A stretch of DNA of 5,281 nt from CBDBZL01 sp031399025 (lineage in GTDB: Bacteria > Pseudomonadota > Alphaproteobacteria > Sphingomonadales > Sphingomonadaceae), in contig JANNOJ010000078.1 of NCBI GenBank assembly GCA_031399025.1, positions 1 through 5,281 of the forward strand. Direction: 5' to 3'. Below, in pieces: positions 1 to 5,165 of the stretch. Each line of letters begins with the position of its first letter. The first letter of the stretch is position 1. Below the pieces are notes generated by a model. That model saw only the letters and a list, made by a program, of their open reading frames with translations, ran no database searches and was not told the origin of the DNA. The position numbers were made by a program, and so were the translations under genes.

Positions 1-68
1 CGCGGCTTGTTCGGCAGCAACGGCTCGATCAGCCGCCACTCAACCTCGCTCAGATCGTATCGCGCCAT
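1..68 (-). CDS. IS5-family transposase, N-terminal fragment (cut by window edge)
   Basis: The first 22 codons begin MARYDLSEVEWRLIEPLLP and continue N-K-P, which is the characteristic start of IS5-family (IS427-like) transposases containing the DUF4096 N-terminal domain that precedes the DDE catalytic domain. The catalytic residues lie beyond the left edge, so it cannot be judged whether the gene is intact. Many relatives make the transposase from two overlapping frames by programmed frameshifting; this cannot be tested here. The start is well supported: AAAGGAG at 76-82 lies 7 nt upstream of the ATG. Two GAATC sites (85-89 and 93-97) lie just upstream, where CcrM methylation could influence expression. 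Confidence 0.82.
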   Translation of the reverse strand, partial: MARYDLSEVEWRLIEPLLPNKP

Positions 69-136
69 GCCAAGGCTCCTTTCGGAATCCTTGAATCAGC
101 CAAAGCAACCACTCGCAAGCTTTATGAGTTCAGAAC
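1..136 (-). mobile_element. Terminal part of an IS5-family insertion sequence (runs off the left edge)
   Basis: This is the 5' end of an insertion sequence whose body lies outside the window. What is seen: the N-terminus of an IS5-type transposase on the minus strand, a strong ribosome site in front of it, and about 68 bp of non-coding DNA that ends where the neighbouring lipoprotein gene stops. Read outward, the non-coding part ends with GAGTTCAGAACC followed by CTAG at 137-140. CTAG or similar short TA-centred targets are known for IS5-family subgroups such as IS427, so CTAG is a plausible target duplication. The exact outer base of the element is inferred, because the other end and its inverted repeat are not in the window. 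Confidence 0.7.
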
Positions 137-433
137 CTAGCGCCGGCGCGGATCGACCGGATAACCCTCGGTGCCGTAGCAATCATCGTCGAGCCGGCCG
201 TCACGGTCGTAGCCGCCGCAGCCATCGTCGCGATCGATGAAGTATCCGCCGGCCGCACCCGCAGCACCGCCGACCGCCGCGCCTGCCAGTACATCACCGC
301 CGGTCACCGCAGCGATGCCGGCGCCGGCAACGGCGCCGATGCCGGCGCCTTCGGCAGCGTAATTGTCGGCGCAGGCGCCCAGCATCAGCGTGGGGGCGAG
401 GAGCAGGGGCAGATAGATCTTGCGCTTGGTCAT
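137..433 (-). CDS. Glycine-zipper lipoprotein, 98 aa
   Basis: This is a small exported envelope lipoprotein of unknown precise role. Residues 1-20 form a lipoprotein signal peptide with a basic start (TKRK), a hydrophobic core and the lipobox L-G-A-C, so Cys21 should be the acylated N-terminus. Ala at +2 and Asp at +3 favour outer-membrane sorting only by analogy. Residues 28-64 are almost entirely Gly, Ala and Val with GxxxG-like spacing, a glycine zipper of the kind that inserts in or packs against membranes. The tail (67-98) is acidic and polar with Cys72 and Cys85, which could pair as a disulfide. The ATG is chosen because GGAG lies at 440-443 with 6-nt spacing and the signal peptide starts there; an in-frame extension upstream has no export signal. 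The TAG stop lies in the CTAG that borders the IS5 element, so the protein appears complete. Similar proteins occur in stress regulons, which agrees with the promoter proposed upstream. Confidence 0.85.
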   Translation of the reverse strand: MTKRKIYLPLLLAPTLMLGACADNYAAEGAGIGAVAGAGIAAVTGGDVLAGAAVGGAAGAAGGYFIDRDDGCGGYDRDGRLDDDCYGTEGYPVDPRRR

Positions 434-465
434 GGTCTTCTCCGTTTGGCCCTGTCGCTGGAGGT

Positions 466-490
466 TACGGGGGAACAGCTGACAAGTTCC
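466..490 (-). promoter_or_regulatory. Candidate EcfG-type (general stress sigma) promoter of the lipoprotein gene
   Basis: On the minus strand GGAAC (490-486) is followed after 16 nt by CGTA (469-466). The alphaproteobacterial EcfG consensus is GGAAC, 16-17 nt, CGTT, so this matches eight of nine informative bases with allowed spacing. Transcription would start near 459, giving a leader of about 26 nt that contains the GGAG ribosome site. It lies alone in the 120-bp gap after grpE, and no competing sigma-70 promoter was evident there. The assignment rests on the motif and gene context only. Confidence 0.5.
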
Positions 491-491
491 C
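471..491. repeat. Inverted repeat GGGAAC-N9-GTTCCC
   Basis: The two 6-bp arms (471-476 and 486-491) are perfect inverses separated by 9 nt. One arm contains the -35 element of the proposed lipoprotein promoter. It could be an operator over the promoter, or the arm may resemble the -35 box by chance. No run of T follows, so it does not look like an intrinsic terminator for grpE. Confidence 0.4.
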
Positions 492-553
492 TCGGCTCGT
501 CCCCGCCACCGATGGAGTGGCCGCCACATACGGCAGGTGCGAGCCGACGCGGC

Positions 554-1138
554 TCAGTCGGGCGCGCGAGCCACGGCAACCAGCGCCGGGCGCAGCAGCC
601 GGTCGCGGATGACGTATCCGGGCTGCATCTCCTGCAGCACGGTGCCGGGCTCGGCCTCGCTGCTGGGGATTTCGAGCATGGCCTGGTGCTGGTTGGGATC
701 GAGCGGCAGGCCGACCGCGGCGATGCGGCGGATGCCCTGCTGGGCGAACACCTTTTCCAGTTCGCGCTGCGTCGCCTCGATGCCCTGCACCAGGCCCTTG
801 AACTTGGCATCCTCGCGCAGTTCCGCGGGCACCGATTCCACCGCACGGGCCAGATTGTCGGCCACCGACAGCACGTCGCGAGCAAAGCCGGTAGCGGCAT
901 AGGCGCGCGCGTCGGCGATGTCCTTCTCCATCCGGCGGCGCACGTTCTGCGTCTCGGCGCGGGCGTAAAGGATGTCCTGCTGCGCCTTGTCCAGGTCGTC
1001 GCGCAGCAGCGCGAGCGCGTCGTCGAGGCGATGTTCGGCCTCCTCCAGCCGCTCGTCGCCACGATCCAGCATTTCTTCCGGCACGCCTTCCAGTTCCTGT
1101 TCCATGGCTTCGTCGCGCTGCCTGCCGTCCTGCGTCAT
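554..1138 (-). CDS. grpE: GrpE, nucleotide-exchange factor of DnaK (194 aa)
   Basis: GrpE opens the nucleotide site of the DnaK chaperone so ADP leaves and substrate is released; it works as a cytoplasmic homodimer. The sequence shows the family layout: a variable acidic N-terminus (1-30), a long heptad-rich coiled coil (about 30-75), the conserved segment RAETQNVRRRMEKD (60-73) leading into the four-helix-bundle dimer region (about 80-135), and a C-terminal beta wing (about 138-192) with LDPNQHQAM and PGYVIRDRLLRPALVAVA, which is the GrpE signature. Length is normal. It is the second gene of the hrcA-grpE operon. The start is uncertain: the ATG at 1138 lies 13 nt after the hrcA stop with only a weak GCGGA-like ribosome site, while an in-frame TTG at 1159 would add seven residues and overlap hrcA by 8 nt. 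I prefer the ATG. The function call is secure. Confidence 0.95.
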   Translation of the reverse strand: MTQDGRQRDEAMEQELEGVPEEMLDRGDERLEEAEHRLDDALALLRDDLDKAQQDILYARAETQNVRRRMEKDIADARAYAATGFARDVLSVADNLARAVESVPAELREDAKFKGLVQGIEATQRELEKVFAQQGIRRIAAVGLPLDPNQHQAMLEIPSSEAEPGTVLQEMQPGYVIRDRLLRPALVAVARAPD

Positions 1139-1151
1139 CGGGTTTTTCCGC

Positions 1152-2195
1152 TCATCCAATAAGCCTGCCCAGCGAGCGGGCGGTGAAGTCCACCATGGGC
1201 ACGACCCGGGCGTAATTCAACCGAGTCGGGCCGATCACCCCCAGCACCCCGACCACCCTGCCCTCGCGGTCGCGATAAGGCGCGGCGATCACCGATGATC
1301 CCGAAAGCGCGAAGAGTCGGTTTTCGGCCCCGATGAAGATCCGCGTGGCGCCGGCATGGCGCGCGCTTTCGAGCAGTTCGGAGACCGATTGCTTGCTTTC
1401 GAGATCTTCGATCAGGAGCCGAACGCGCTCGATATCGGCCAGGGCGGCATCATCGAGCAGGTTTGCCTGGCCGCGCACGATCAGCACGGGGCGCCGCGCG
1501 GCATCCTGGCTCCACACGGCCAGCCCCCGGCGCACCAGATCGCGCGACGCCTCGTCGAGCGCGACGTGGCCCGTGGTGATCTCCTCCTCGATCGCCCGCC
1601 CCGCCTCCGCCAGGGTGCGGCCCACGAGCCGGGCGGTGATGTAATTGGTCGCCTCCTGCAGCGCCGAGGGCGGGAGCCCGGGAGGCAGATCGAGCAGGCG
1701 GTTTTCGATATGCCCGTCCTGCCCCACCAGCACCGCCAATGCGCGCGTGGCATCGAGCGGGACGATGCTCAGCTGCGCCAGGCGGGGCTCGCGTTGCGGC
1801 ACCATCACCATCCCCGCCGCTCCGGAGAGATCCGAGAGGATGGCGCTGGTGGTCTCGAGCGCGCGCTCGATCGGCCCGGCTCGGTCGAGCTGAGCCTCGA
1901 TTGCCGCGCGTTCGTCCAGGGTGGGTTCGGCCACCTGCATCATCCCGTCGACGAACAGGCGCAGTCCCAGCTCGGTCGGCATCCGGCCGGCGCTGGTATG
2001 CGGCGCGGCGAGCAGGCCGAGCCCCTCGAGTTCGCTCAGCACCGAACGGATCGAGGCGGGCGACAGGTTCAGCTCGCCACGCTGCGCCAGGGTTTTCGAG
2101 CCCACCGGCTGCCCGCCGGCAAGGTAGCCTTCGACCACCAGGCGGAAGATGTCGCGCGCGCGCGCCGTGAGTTCGGTAACCGGAGGCAAGGCCAT
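1152..2195 (-). CDS. hrcA: HrcA, heat-inducible transcription repressor (347 aa)
   Basis: HrcA binds CIRCE operators upstream of chaperone genes such as groESL and represses them until heat or chaperone shortage inactivates it. Domains seen: an N-terminal winged helix (about 6-85), including PVGSKTLAQR, LSPASIRSVLSELEGLGLL and the very typical PHTSAGRMPT; a central GAF-like dimerisation and inducer domain (about 105-325) with an inserted segment; and the hallmark C-terminus GVLGVIGPTRLNYARVVPMV (317-336). Length is usual for the family. The start at ATG 2195 is chosen because MALPPVTELTARARDIF aligns with normal HrcA starts; the frame stays open further upstream but that extension is Arg/Pro-rich and unlike the family. 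There is no clear ribosome site, and a promoter candidate puts the transcript start almost at the ATG. grpE follows directly. No CIRCE is visible in the window, so its targets, and any self-regulation, lie elsewhere or cannot be shown. Confidence 0.95.
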   Translation of the reverse strand: MALPPVTELTARARDIFRLVVEGYLAGGQPVGSKTLAQRGELNLSPASIRSVLSELEGLGLLAAPHTSAGRMPTELGLRLFVDGMMQVAEPTLDERAAIEAQLDRAGPIERALETTSAILSDLSGAAGMVMVPQREPRLAQLSIVPLDATRALAVLVGQDGHIENRLLDLPPGLPPSALQEATNYITARLVGRTLAEAGRAIEEEITTGHVALDEASRDLVRRGLAVWSQDAARRPVLIVRGQANLLDDAALADIERVRLLIEDLESKQSVSELLESARHAGATRIFIGAENRLFALSGSSVIAAPYRDREGRVVGVLGVIGPTRLNYARVVPMVDFTARSLGRLIG

Positions 2196-2202
2196 GAACC
2201 GC

Positions 2203-2230
2203 GGTGTAGAGCGTCCTGTCGGGCCGTCAA
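2203..2230 (-). promoter_or_regulatory. Candidate housekeeping promoter of hrcA-grpE
   Basis: On the minus strand TTGACG (2230-2225) matches five of six -35 bases. After 16 nt comes TACACC (2208-2203), a modest -10 match. Transcription would begin around 2196, at or next to the hrcA ATG, which would give a leaderless mRNA and fits the lack of a ribosome site. No convincing RpoH-type (CTTGAA-like) promoter was seen in the 200 bp upstream. Confidence 0.4.
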
Positions 2231-2826
2231 ACCGCCTCGCGCCTGAGCGCCCGGCTGTGCATGGCGGAGCGATCAAGTTGCCGAGCGAGCGGAACTGCCG
2301 GGTTGGCGGCCCGAAAGCGGGATGGCGGCGACGCCTGGTCGGTCCGGGCAACGCCTTCGTCGGCCGCGGCTTTGCGGAAGCTCGATCGCCCACGGGTATC
2401 TTCCGACCACTTCTCGACGGCTCCAACCTGGCTGATCACCTCTGCTACTCGCGGACGGGCACACCGGCGAGCCGGGCGCTGCTGGGCGGAACCAATCAGG
2501 GTGTGCGCGGTGTGACAACCGCCTTTGTCGCTGGCTCACCGAGCCCGAGCTTCCTTGCGCAGATGGCGCTTTTCGGCACTCTCTGCCGTGGGCCGCCGGC
2601 CTCGAGTGACACGCTGCTATTGGTCACATTCGTGGCAACAACGGGCGCCAACCCATCCGTACCGACGACCAGGTCGACTTCTCCGCTGCGACCAGCGCGC
2701 TCAGTCCAGGCTTGAGCCTGCTCGATGCCAACGCCGCCGGCAATTTCCTATCACCGGCTCATGCGACATCGGCCTGCTGCCCGATCGATCGAGAATGCGG
2801 CGCTACCGGCCGGCTTGGCGAGCTGA
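2231..2826. other. Long intergenic stretch without a recognisable gene
   Basis: This is the left part of an approximately 1-kb gap between the divergent hrcA and rph genes, which normally sit close together in this group of bacteria. Reading frames stay open for long distances because of GC content, but none has a credible start, ribosome site or family resemblance. One short plus-strand stretch at about 2605-2750 reads like protein (TDDQVDFSAATSALSPG followed by LSLLDANAAGNF), without a start and closed upstream by a stop near 2606. It may be upstream debris of the PEP-CTERM remnant to the right, though the frames do not connect. No tRNA, terminator or repeat was found. Confidence 0.5.
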
Positions 2827-3141
2827 GCTCATGCCCCGCAGCAGATCAGCACCGTGTTCGCCCGGGCGCGAGCGCCTTGGCCGGTGCCACCGGCGCGGAC
2901 GAAACTTCATTTCGCCTCTTCAGCTTCTAACCCGCGGTGCGGGCGAACCCGACTACCTTGCCGAGATCCATGCCGCGACGACCGCTCACTACCCTGTCGC
3001 CCACGCGATAATCGCCTGACTGAAGGCGGCGAGGGCGCGGTGCCCGAGCCCGCCACCTGGACGCTGCTGATCGTCGGGTTCGGCGCCCTGCGCTCAAGGG
3101 TGCGGAGCACGCGGCGCCCTGGGGACTTGGCGCCGGTCTGA
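2827..3141 (+). pseudogene. Remnant of a PEP-CTERM (PEPxxWA-type) exported protein
   Basis: The clear element is the C-terminal sorting tail VPEPATWTLLIVGFGAL encoded from 3040, followed by an Arg-rich end (RSRVRSTRR) and a stop at 3139-3141. This is the arrangement of PEP-CTERM signals: a PEP motif, a hydrophobic transmembrane segment and a basic cluster, cleaved by exosortase. The PEPATW form is typical of sphingomonad proteins. Upstream in the same frame the sequence is Pro, Arg and Cys-rich, has no signal peptide and meets a stop at 2824-2826. A neighbouring frame carries GEPDYLAEIHAATTAHYP just before the tail but ends in TGA at 3017-3019, suggesting a frameshift. I infer a decayed gene whose left boundary is unknown; the coordinates give only the stop-free frame holding the tail. 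A sequencing frameshift is the alternative. Confidence 0.55.
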
Positions 3142-3149
3142 ACGGCGCA

Positions 3150-3234
3150 CCTGCCTCCGGCTCTTCCCTTCCGCGGCATGGCGGCTAAGGACCGCGCAGC
3201 CCCGCCCCTACCGGGCGGAGGCAGGAGCTTACCC
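3150..3234 (+). promoter_or_regulatory. rph leader with ribosome site and competing stems
   Basis: AGGAG at 3223-3227 lies 7 nt before the rph ATG and is a good ribosome site. The leader contains a perfect 10-bp inverted repeat: CCTGCCTCCG (3150-3159) pairs with CGGAGGCAGG (3216-3225), which would cover most of the ribosome site. A local hairpin, CCGCCC (3202-3207) with GGGCGG (3213-3218) and a 5-nt loop, uses three of the same bases, so the two folds exclude one another and the local one leaves the ribosome site free. No recognised riboswitch family is claimed, and no clear promoter was identified; the transcript may start inside the repeat and lack its left arm. Confidence 0.4.
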
Positions 3235-3951
3235 ATGCGATCATCCGGCCGTGCGCCCGACGAGATGCGCGTCATCACCATCGACACCGGCTTCACCAAG
3301 CATGCGGAAGGCTCCTGCCTGATCGGCTTCGGCGATACCCGCGTCCTGGTGACCGCCAGTGTGGAGGAGCGGGTGCCGCCATTCCTGCGCGGTAAGGGCA
3401 AGGGCTGGGTGACGGCCGAATATTCCATGCTGCCGCGCGCCACTCACACCCGCGGCAGCCGCGAGGCCACCAAGGGTAAACAGAGCGGGCGGACGCAGGA
3501 AATCCAACGGCTTATCGGGCGAAGCTTACGCGCCGTCACGGATTTGGAAAAGCTCGGCGAGCGCCAGATCACGCTCGACTGCGACGTCATCCAAGCCGAT
3601 GGCGGCACGCGCACCGCGGCAATATCCGGCGCCTGGGTGGCGCTGCGGCTGGCGGTCGACAAGCTCATGAGCGCGGGGGCGATCGGCGTCGACCCGCTGG
3701 TCCGCAAGGTAGCGGCAGTCTCGTGCGGCATCTGCCAGGGCACGCCGGTCCTCGATCTCGATTACGAAGAGGATTCAGCAGCCGATGCGGACGCCAATTT
3801 CGTGCTCCTCGAAGGAGGCTTGCTCGCCGAGGTCCAGGCCACCGCCGAAGGCGCCCCGTTCGATGAAGAGGCGCTGCTTCGGCTGCTACGGCTGGCGCGG
3901 CTTGGCTGCACGCGGATCTTCGCGGCGCAGGACACGGCGGCTCGGGGGTGA
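3235..3951 (+). CDS. rph: RNase PH, tRNA 3'-end processing phosphorolytic exoribonuclease (238 aa)
   Basis: RNase PH removes nucleotides downstream of the CCA end of tRNA precursors, using phosphate and releasing nucleoside diphosphates; it acts in the cytoplasm as a hexameric ring. The whole chain matches the family: RSSGRAPDEMR at the N-terminus, TKHAEGSCLIGFGDTRVLVT (21-40), EERVPPFLRGKGKGWVTAEY (44-63), and KGKQSGRTQEIQRLIGRSLR (80-99). Phosphate-binding residues Arg86 and Gly124-Thr125-Arg126 are present, as are the two acidic residues Asp180 and Asp186 in EEDSAADADAN that correspond to the catalytic pair. Length of 238 is typical. The ATG at 3235 is chosen over an in-frame ATG at 3178 because family members begin MR-S/P-SGR and the ribosome site fits. 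It is the first gene of the rph-rdgB unit, divergent from hrcA. Confidence 0.96.
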   Translation: MRSSGRAPDEMRVITIDTGFTKHAEGSCLIGFGDTRVLVTASVEERVPPFLRGKGKGWVTAEYSMLPRATHTRGSREATKGKQSGRTQEIQRLIGRSLRAVTDLEKLGERQITLDCDVIQADGGTRTAAISGAWVALRLAVDKLMSAGAIGVDPLVRKVAAVSCGICQGTPVLDLDYEEDSAADADANFVLLEGGLLAEVQATAEGAPFDEEALLRLLRLARLGCTRIFAAQDTAARG

Positions 3952-4443
3952 GCGAGATAATGCGCGCCGGTGTCCTAGTGGGCGAAAACATCCCGCCCTA
4001 CGGTGCGGCGGGCAGGCCGGCTATGTGCTCGCTGGCGGCCCGCCCGGGCTGGCCGTGCGTGGGAGCTTTCTGGTAATGGATCGCATCGCTCTCGCGCTCG
4101 GTGCGCTCGCGTGCGCGGCTCCGCCAGGCGGGCTCGTGATCCTGGCTCCACGATGGGAGCTGCCGCGCTTCGCCCGCAACATTCTCGCTCAATCCAGGCT
4201 TTTGCATGAGCCGCTGGAAGTCGGGTTCGACCGGCAGGGAGTGAGCATTCAGCAGCCATCCCGAGACGTCCGGCAACGCTGTGGGAATTTCGCAAGATGG
4301 GACGAGGACGCGCAGGTTCTTGCGCACCTCCGTCGCATACAGGCGTTTCTCGGGCCGAGGGCGCAGATCGATCCTGCTTGGCTTTCTGTCGGACGCGAGC
4401 GTTCGCGAGACGCCGGGCGTCCGCAGCCGCGACGCGAACGCCG
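3952..4443. other. 492-bp gap between rph and rdgB, probably gene debris
   Basis: rph and rdgB usually lie within a few tens of bases or overlap, so this gap is unusual. A plus-strand frame stays open through it and ends overlapping the rdgB start (see the low-confidence coding entry). A second plus-strand frame starts MRAGVLVGENIPPYGAAG at 3960 but stops after 38 codons. A minus-strand frame (3998-4327) is open too but is rich in Arg, Glu, Ala, Pro and His like an antisense shadow. No terminator with a T-run and no promoter were recognised, so rdgB may still be read from the rph transcript. Confidence 0.45.
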
Positions 4444-4447
4444 ATGA
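4076..4447 (+). CDS. Doubtful small reading frame overlapping rdgB start (123 aa)
   Basis: I do not recognise this product. For it: an ATG with GGGAG 10 nt upstream, a hydrophobic and orderly first half (MDRIALALGALACAAPPGG, then LVILAPRWELPRFARNILAQ), and a TGA that shares the ATGA at 4444-4447 with the rdgB start, a usual sign of translational coupling. Against it: the last 20 residues are mostly Arg, Pro, Glu and Ser as in out-of-frame GC-rich DNA, and G or C fills only about two thirds of third codon positions by hand count, compared with close to nine in ten in the start of rdgB. The frame is also open upstream into the end of rph, so its length is not itself evidence. It may be a fragment of an inserted gene. 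Confidence 0.22.
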   Translation: MDRIALALGALACAAPPGGLVILAPRWELPRFARNILAQSRLLHEPLEVGFDRQGVSIQQPSRDVRQRCGNFARWDEDAQVLAHLRRIQAFLGPRAQIDPAWLSVGRERSRDAGRPQPRRERR

Positions 4448-5070
4448 TCCGTACGCTCGGCACCGGCAAGCTGGTGATCGCCACGCACAATGCGGGCAAA
4501 CTCAGCGAGATCGCCGGCCTGCTGGCGCCTTACGGGGTCGAGTGCATCTCGGCCGGGGCGCTCGGCTTGGGTGAACCGCCGGAGACCGGCACCACCTTTG
4601 CCGCCAATGCGCTGCTGAAGGCGCGGGCGGCGGCGCAGGCTTCGGGACTGCCGGCGCTGGCGGACGATAGCGGGCTTTCGGTCGCGGCGCTTGGCGGGCG
4701 GCCGGGCGTCTACACCGCCGATTGGGCCGCGCGGCAATGGTTCGAAGGCGAGCCCGGGCGCGACTGGTATCTGGCGATGGGCAAGGTGGAAGGGCTGCTC
4801 GCTGCGCTGGGTCCCGAAATCTCGCGCGCGGCCTGGTTTACCTGCGTCCTGGCACTCGCCTGGCCGGACGGCGCAGAGGCGAGCTACGAGGGACGGGTCG
4901 AGGGCACGCTCACCTGGCCGCCGCGCGGGACGATGGGCTTCGGTTACGACCCGGTGTTCGTGCCCGATGGCCAGGTGCTCACCTTTGCCGAGCTCGAGCC
5001 CGCGCTCAAGCACACGATGAGCCACCGGACCGTGGTCTTCGCCAAGCTCGTCGCGGAGCACTTCGGCTGA
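4444..5070 (+). CDS. rdgB: RdgB/HAM1, non-canonical purine NTP pyrophosphatase (208 aa)
   Basis: RdgB hydrolyses dITP, ITP and XTP to monophosphates plus pyrophosphate, keeping deaminated purines out of DNA and RNA; it is a cytoplasmic, metal-dependent dimer. Family motifs in order: KLVIATHNAGKLSEI (9-23) for nucleotide binding, ETGTTFAANALLKARAAA (47-64), ALADDSGL (71-78) with the catalytic Asp75, GRPGVYTADWA (85-95), GFGYDPVFVPDG (165-176), FAELEPALKHTMSHR (181-195), with Ser193-His194-Arg195 recognising the base. Length is normal. The ATG at 4444 gives the short lead seen in relatives (a few residues before GKLVIATHN), although no ribosome site is clear; coupling to the ATGA-overlapping upstream frame, or a weak site, is possible. 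It is second in the rph unit, but the 492-bp gap is atypical and hemW, the usual next gene, is missing. Confidence 0.95.
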   Translation: MIRTLGTGKLVIATHNAGKLSEIAGLLAPYGVECISAGALGLGEPPETGTTFAANALLKARAAAQASGLPALADDSGLSVAALGGRPGVYTADWAARQWFEGEPGRDWYLAMGKVEGLLAALGPEISRAAWFTCVLALAWPDGAEASYEGRVEGTLTWPPRGTMGFGYDPVFVPDGQVLTFAELEPALKHTMSHRTVVFAKLVAEHFG

Positions 5071-5141
5071 ACCGGAAGCGGGCTGCCCCTAAAAACCCGG
5101 CTGCCATCACCCTGCCCACGCTCCGATCTGCACCACTGGCC

Positions 5142-5165
5142 CTAGCAGGCCGCTGAAAAAGGCCA
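5142..5165. mobile_element. Possible insertion-sequence end
   Basis: CTAG at 5142-5145 is followed by CAGGCCGCTGAAAAAGGCC. This resembles the GCAGGCTGCTGAAAAA type of terminus that I recall at the edges of several proteobacterial insertion sequences. It lies 71 bp after rdgB, where hemW would be expected. If it is an element end, the element extends to the right, out of the window. It does not match the IS5 end at the left of the window except for CTAG, so it would be a different element. No transposase is visible here, so this is inference. Confidence 0.3.

Noticed and set aside
446..1162. Long plus-strand frame across grpE
   Set aside because: It is the antisense shadow of grpE, with the His/Gln/Leu-rich composition typical of such shadows.
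1356..2246. 296-aa plus-strand frame across hrcA
   Set aside because: Antisense shadow of hrcA; HrcA itself is certain.
2196..2426. In-frame upstream extension of HrcA to 2426
   Set aside because: The added 77 residues are Arg, Pro and Gly-rich and unlike any HrcA N-terminus; the family start fits ATG 2195.
2149..2715. Long plus-strand frame overlapping the hrcA start, 188 aa
   Set aside because: It overlaps a secure gene on the other strand, has no ribosome site, and its sequence resembles no family I know; open length is explained by G+C content.
2196..3234. CIRCE operator for HrcA in the gap upstream of hrcA
   Set aside because: Only a GCACTC half at about 2576 was found, with no GAGTGC partner 9 nt away.
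3978..4000. Hairpin GGGCG-N9-CGCCC just after rph as a terminator
   Set aside because: Only five base pairs, and no T-run follows; chance pairing is likely in G+C-rich DNA.
3998..4327. Minus-strand frame in the rph-rdgB gap, 109 aa
   Set aside because: No ribosome site seen, Arg/Glu/Ala/Pro/His-rich composition, codon-phase mirror of the equally doubtful plus-strand frame.
5071..5141. Intrinsic terminator after rdgB
   Set aside because: A short A-run and G+C patches are present but no stable stem followed by a T-run could be drawn.
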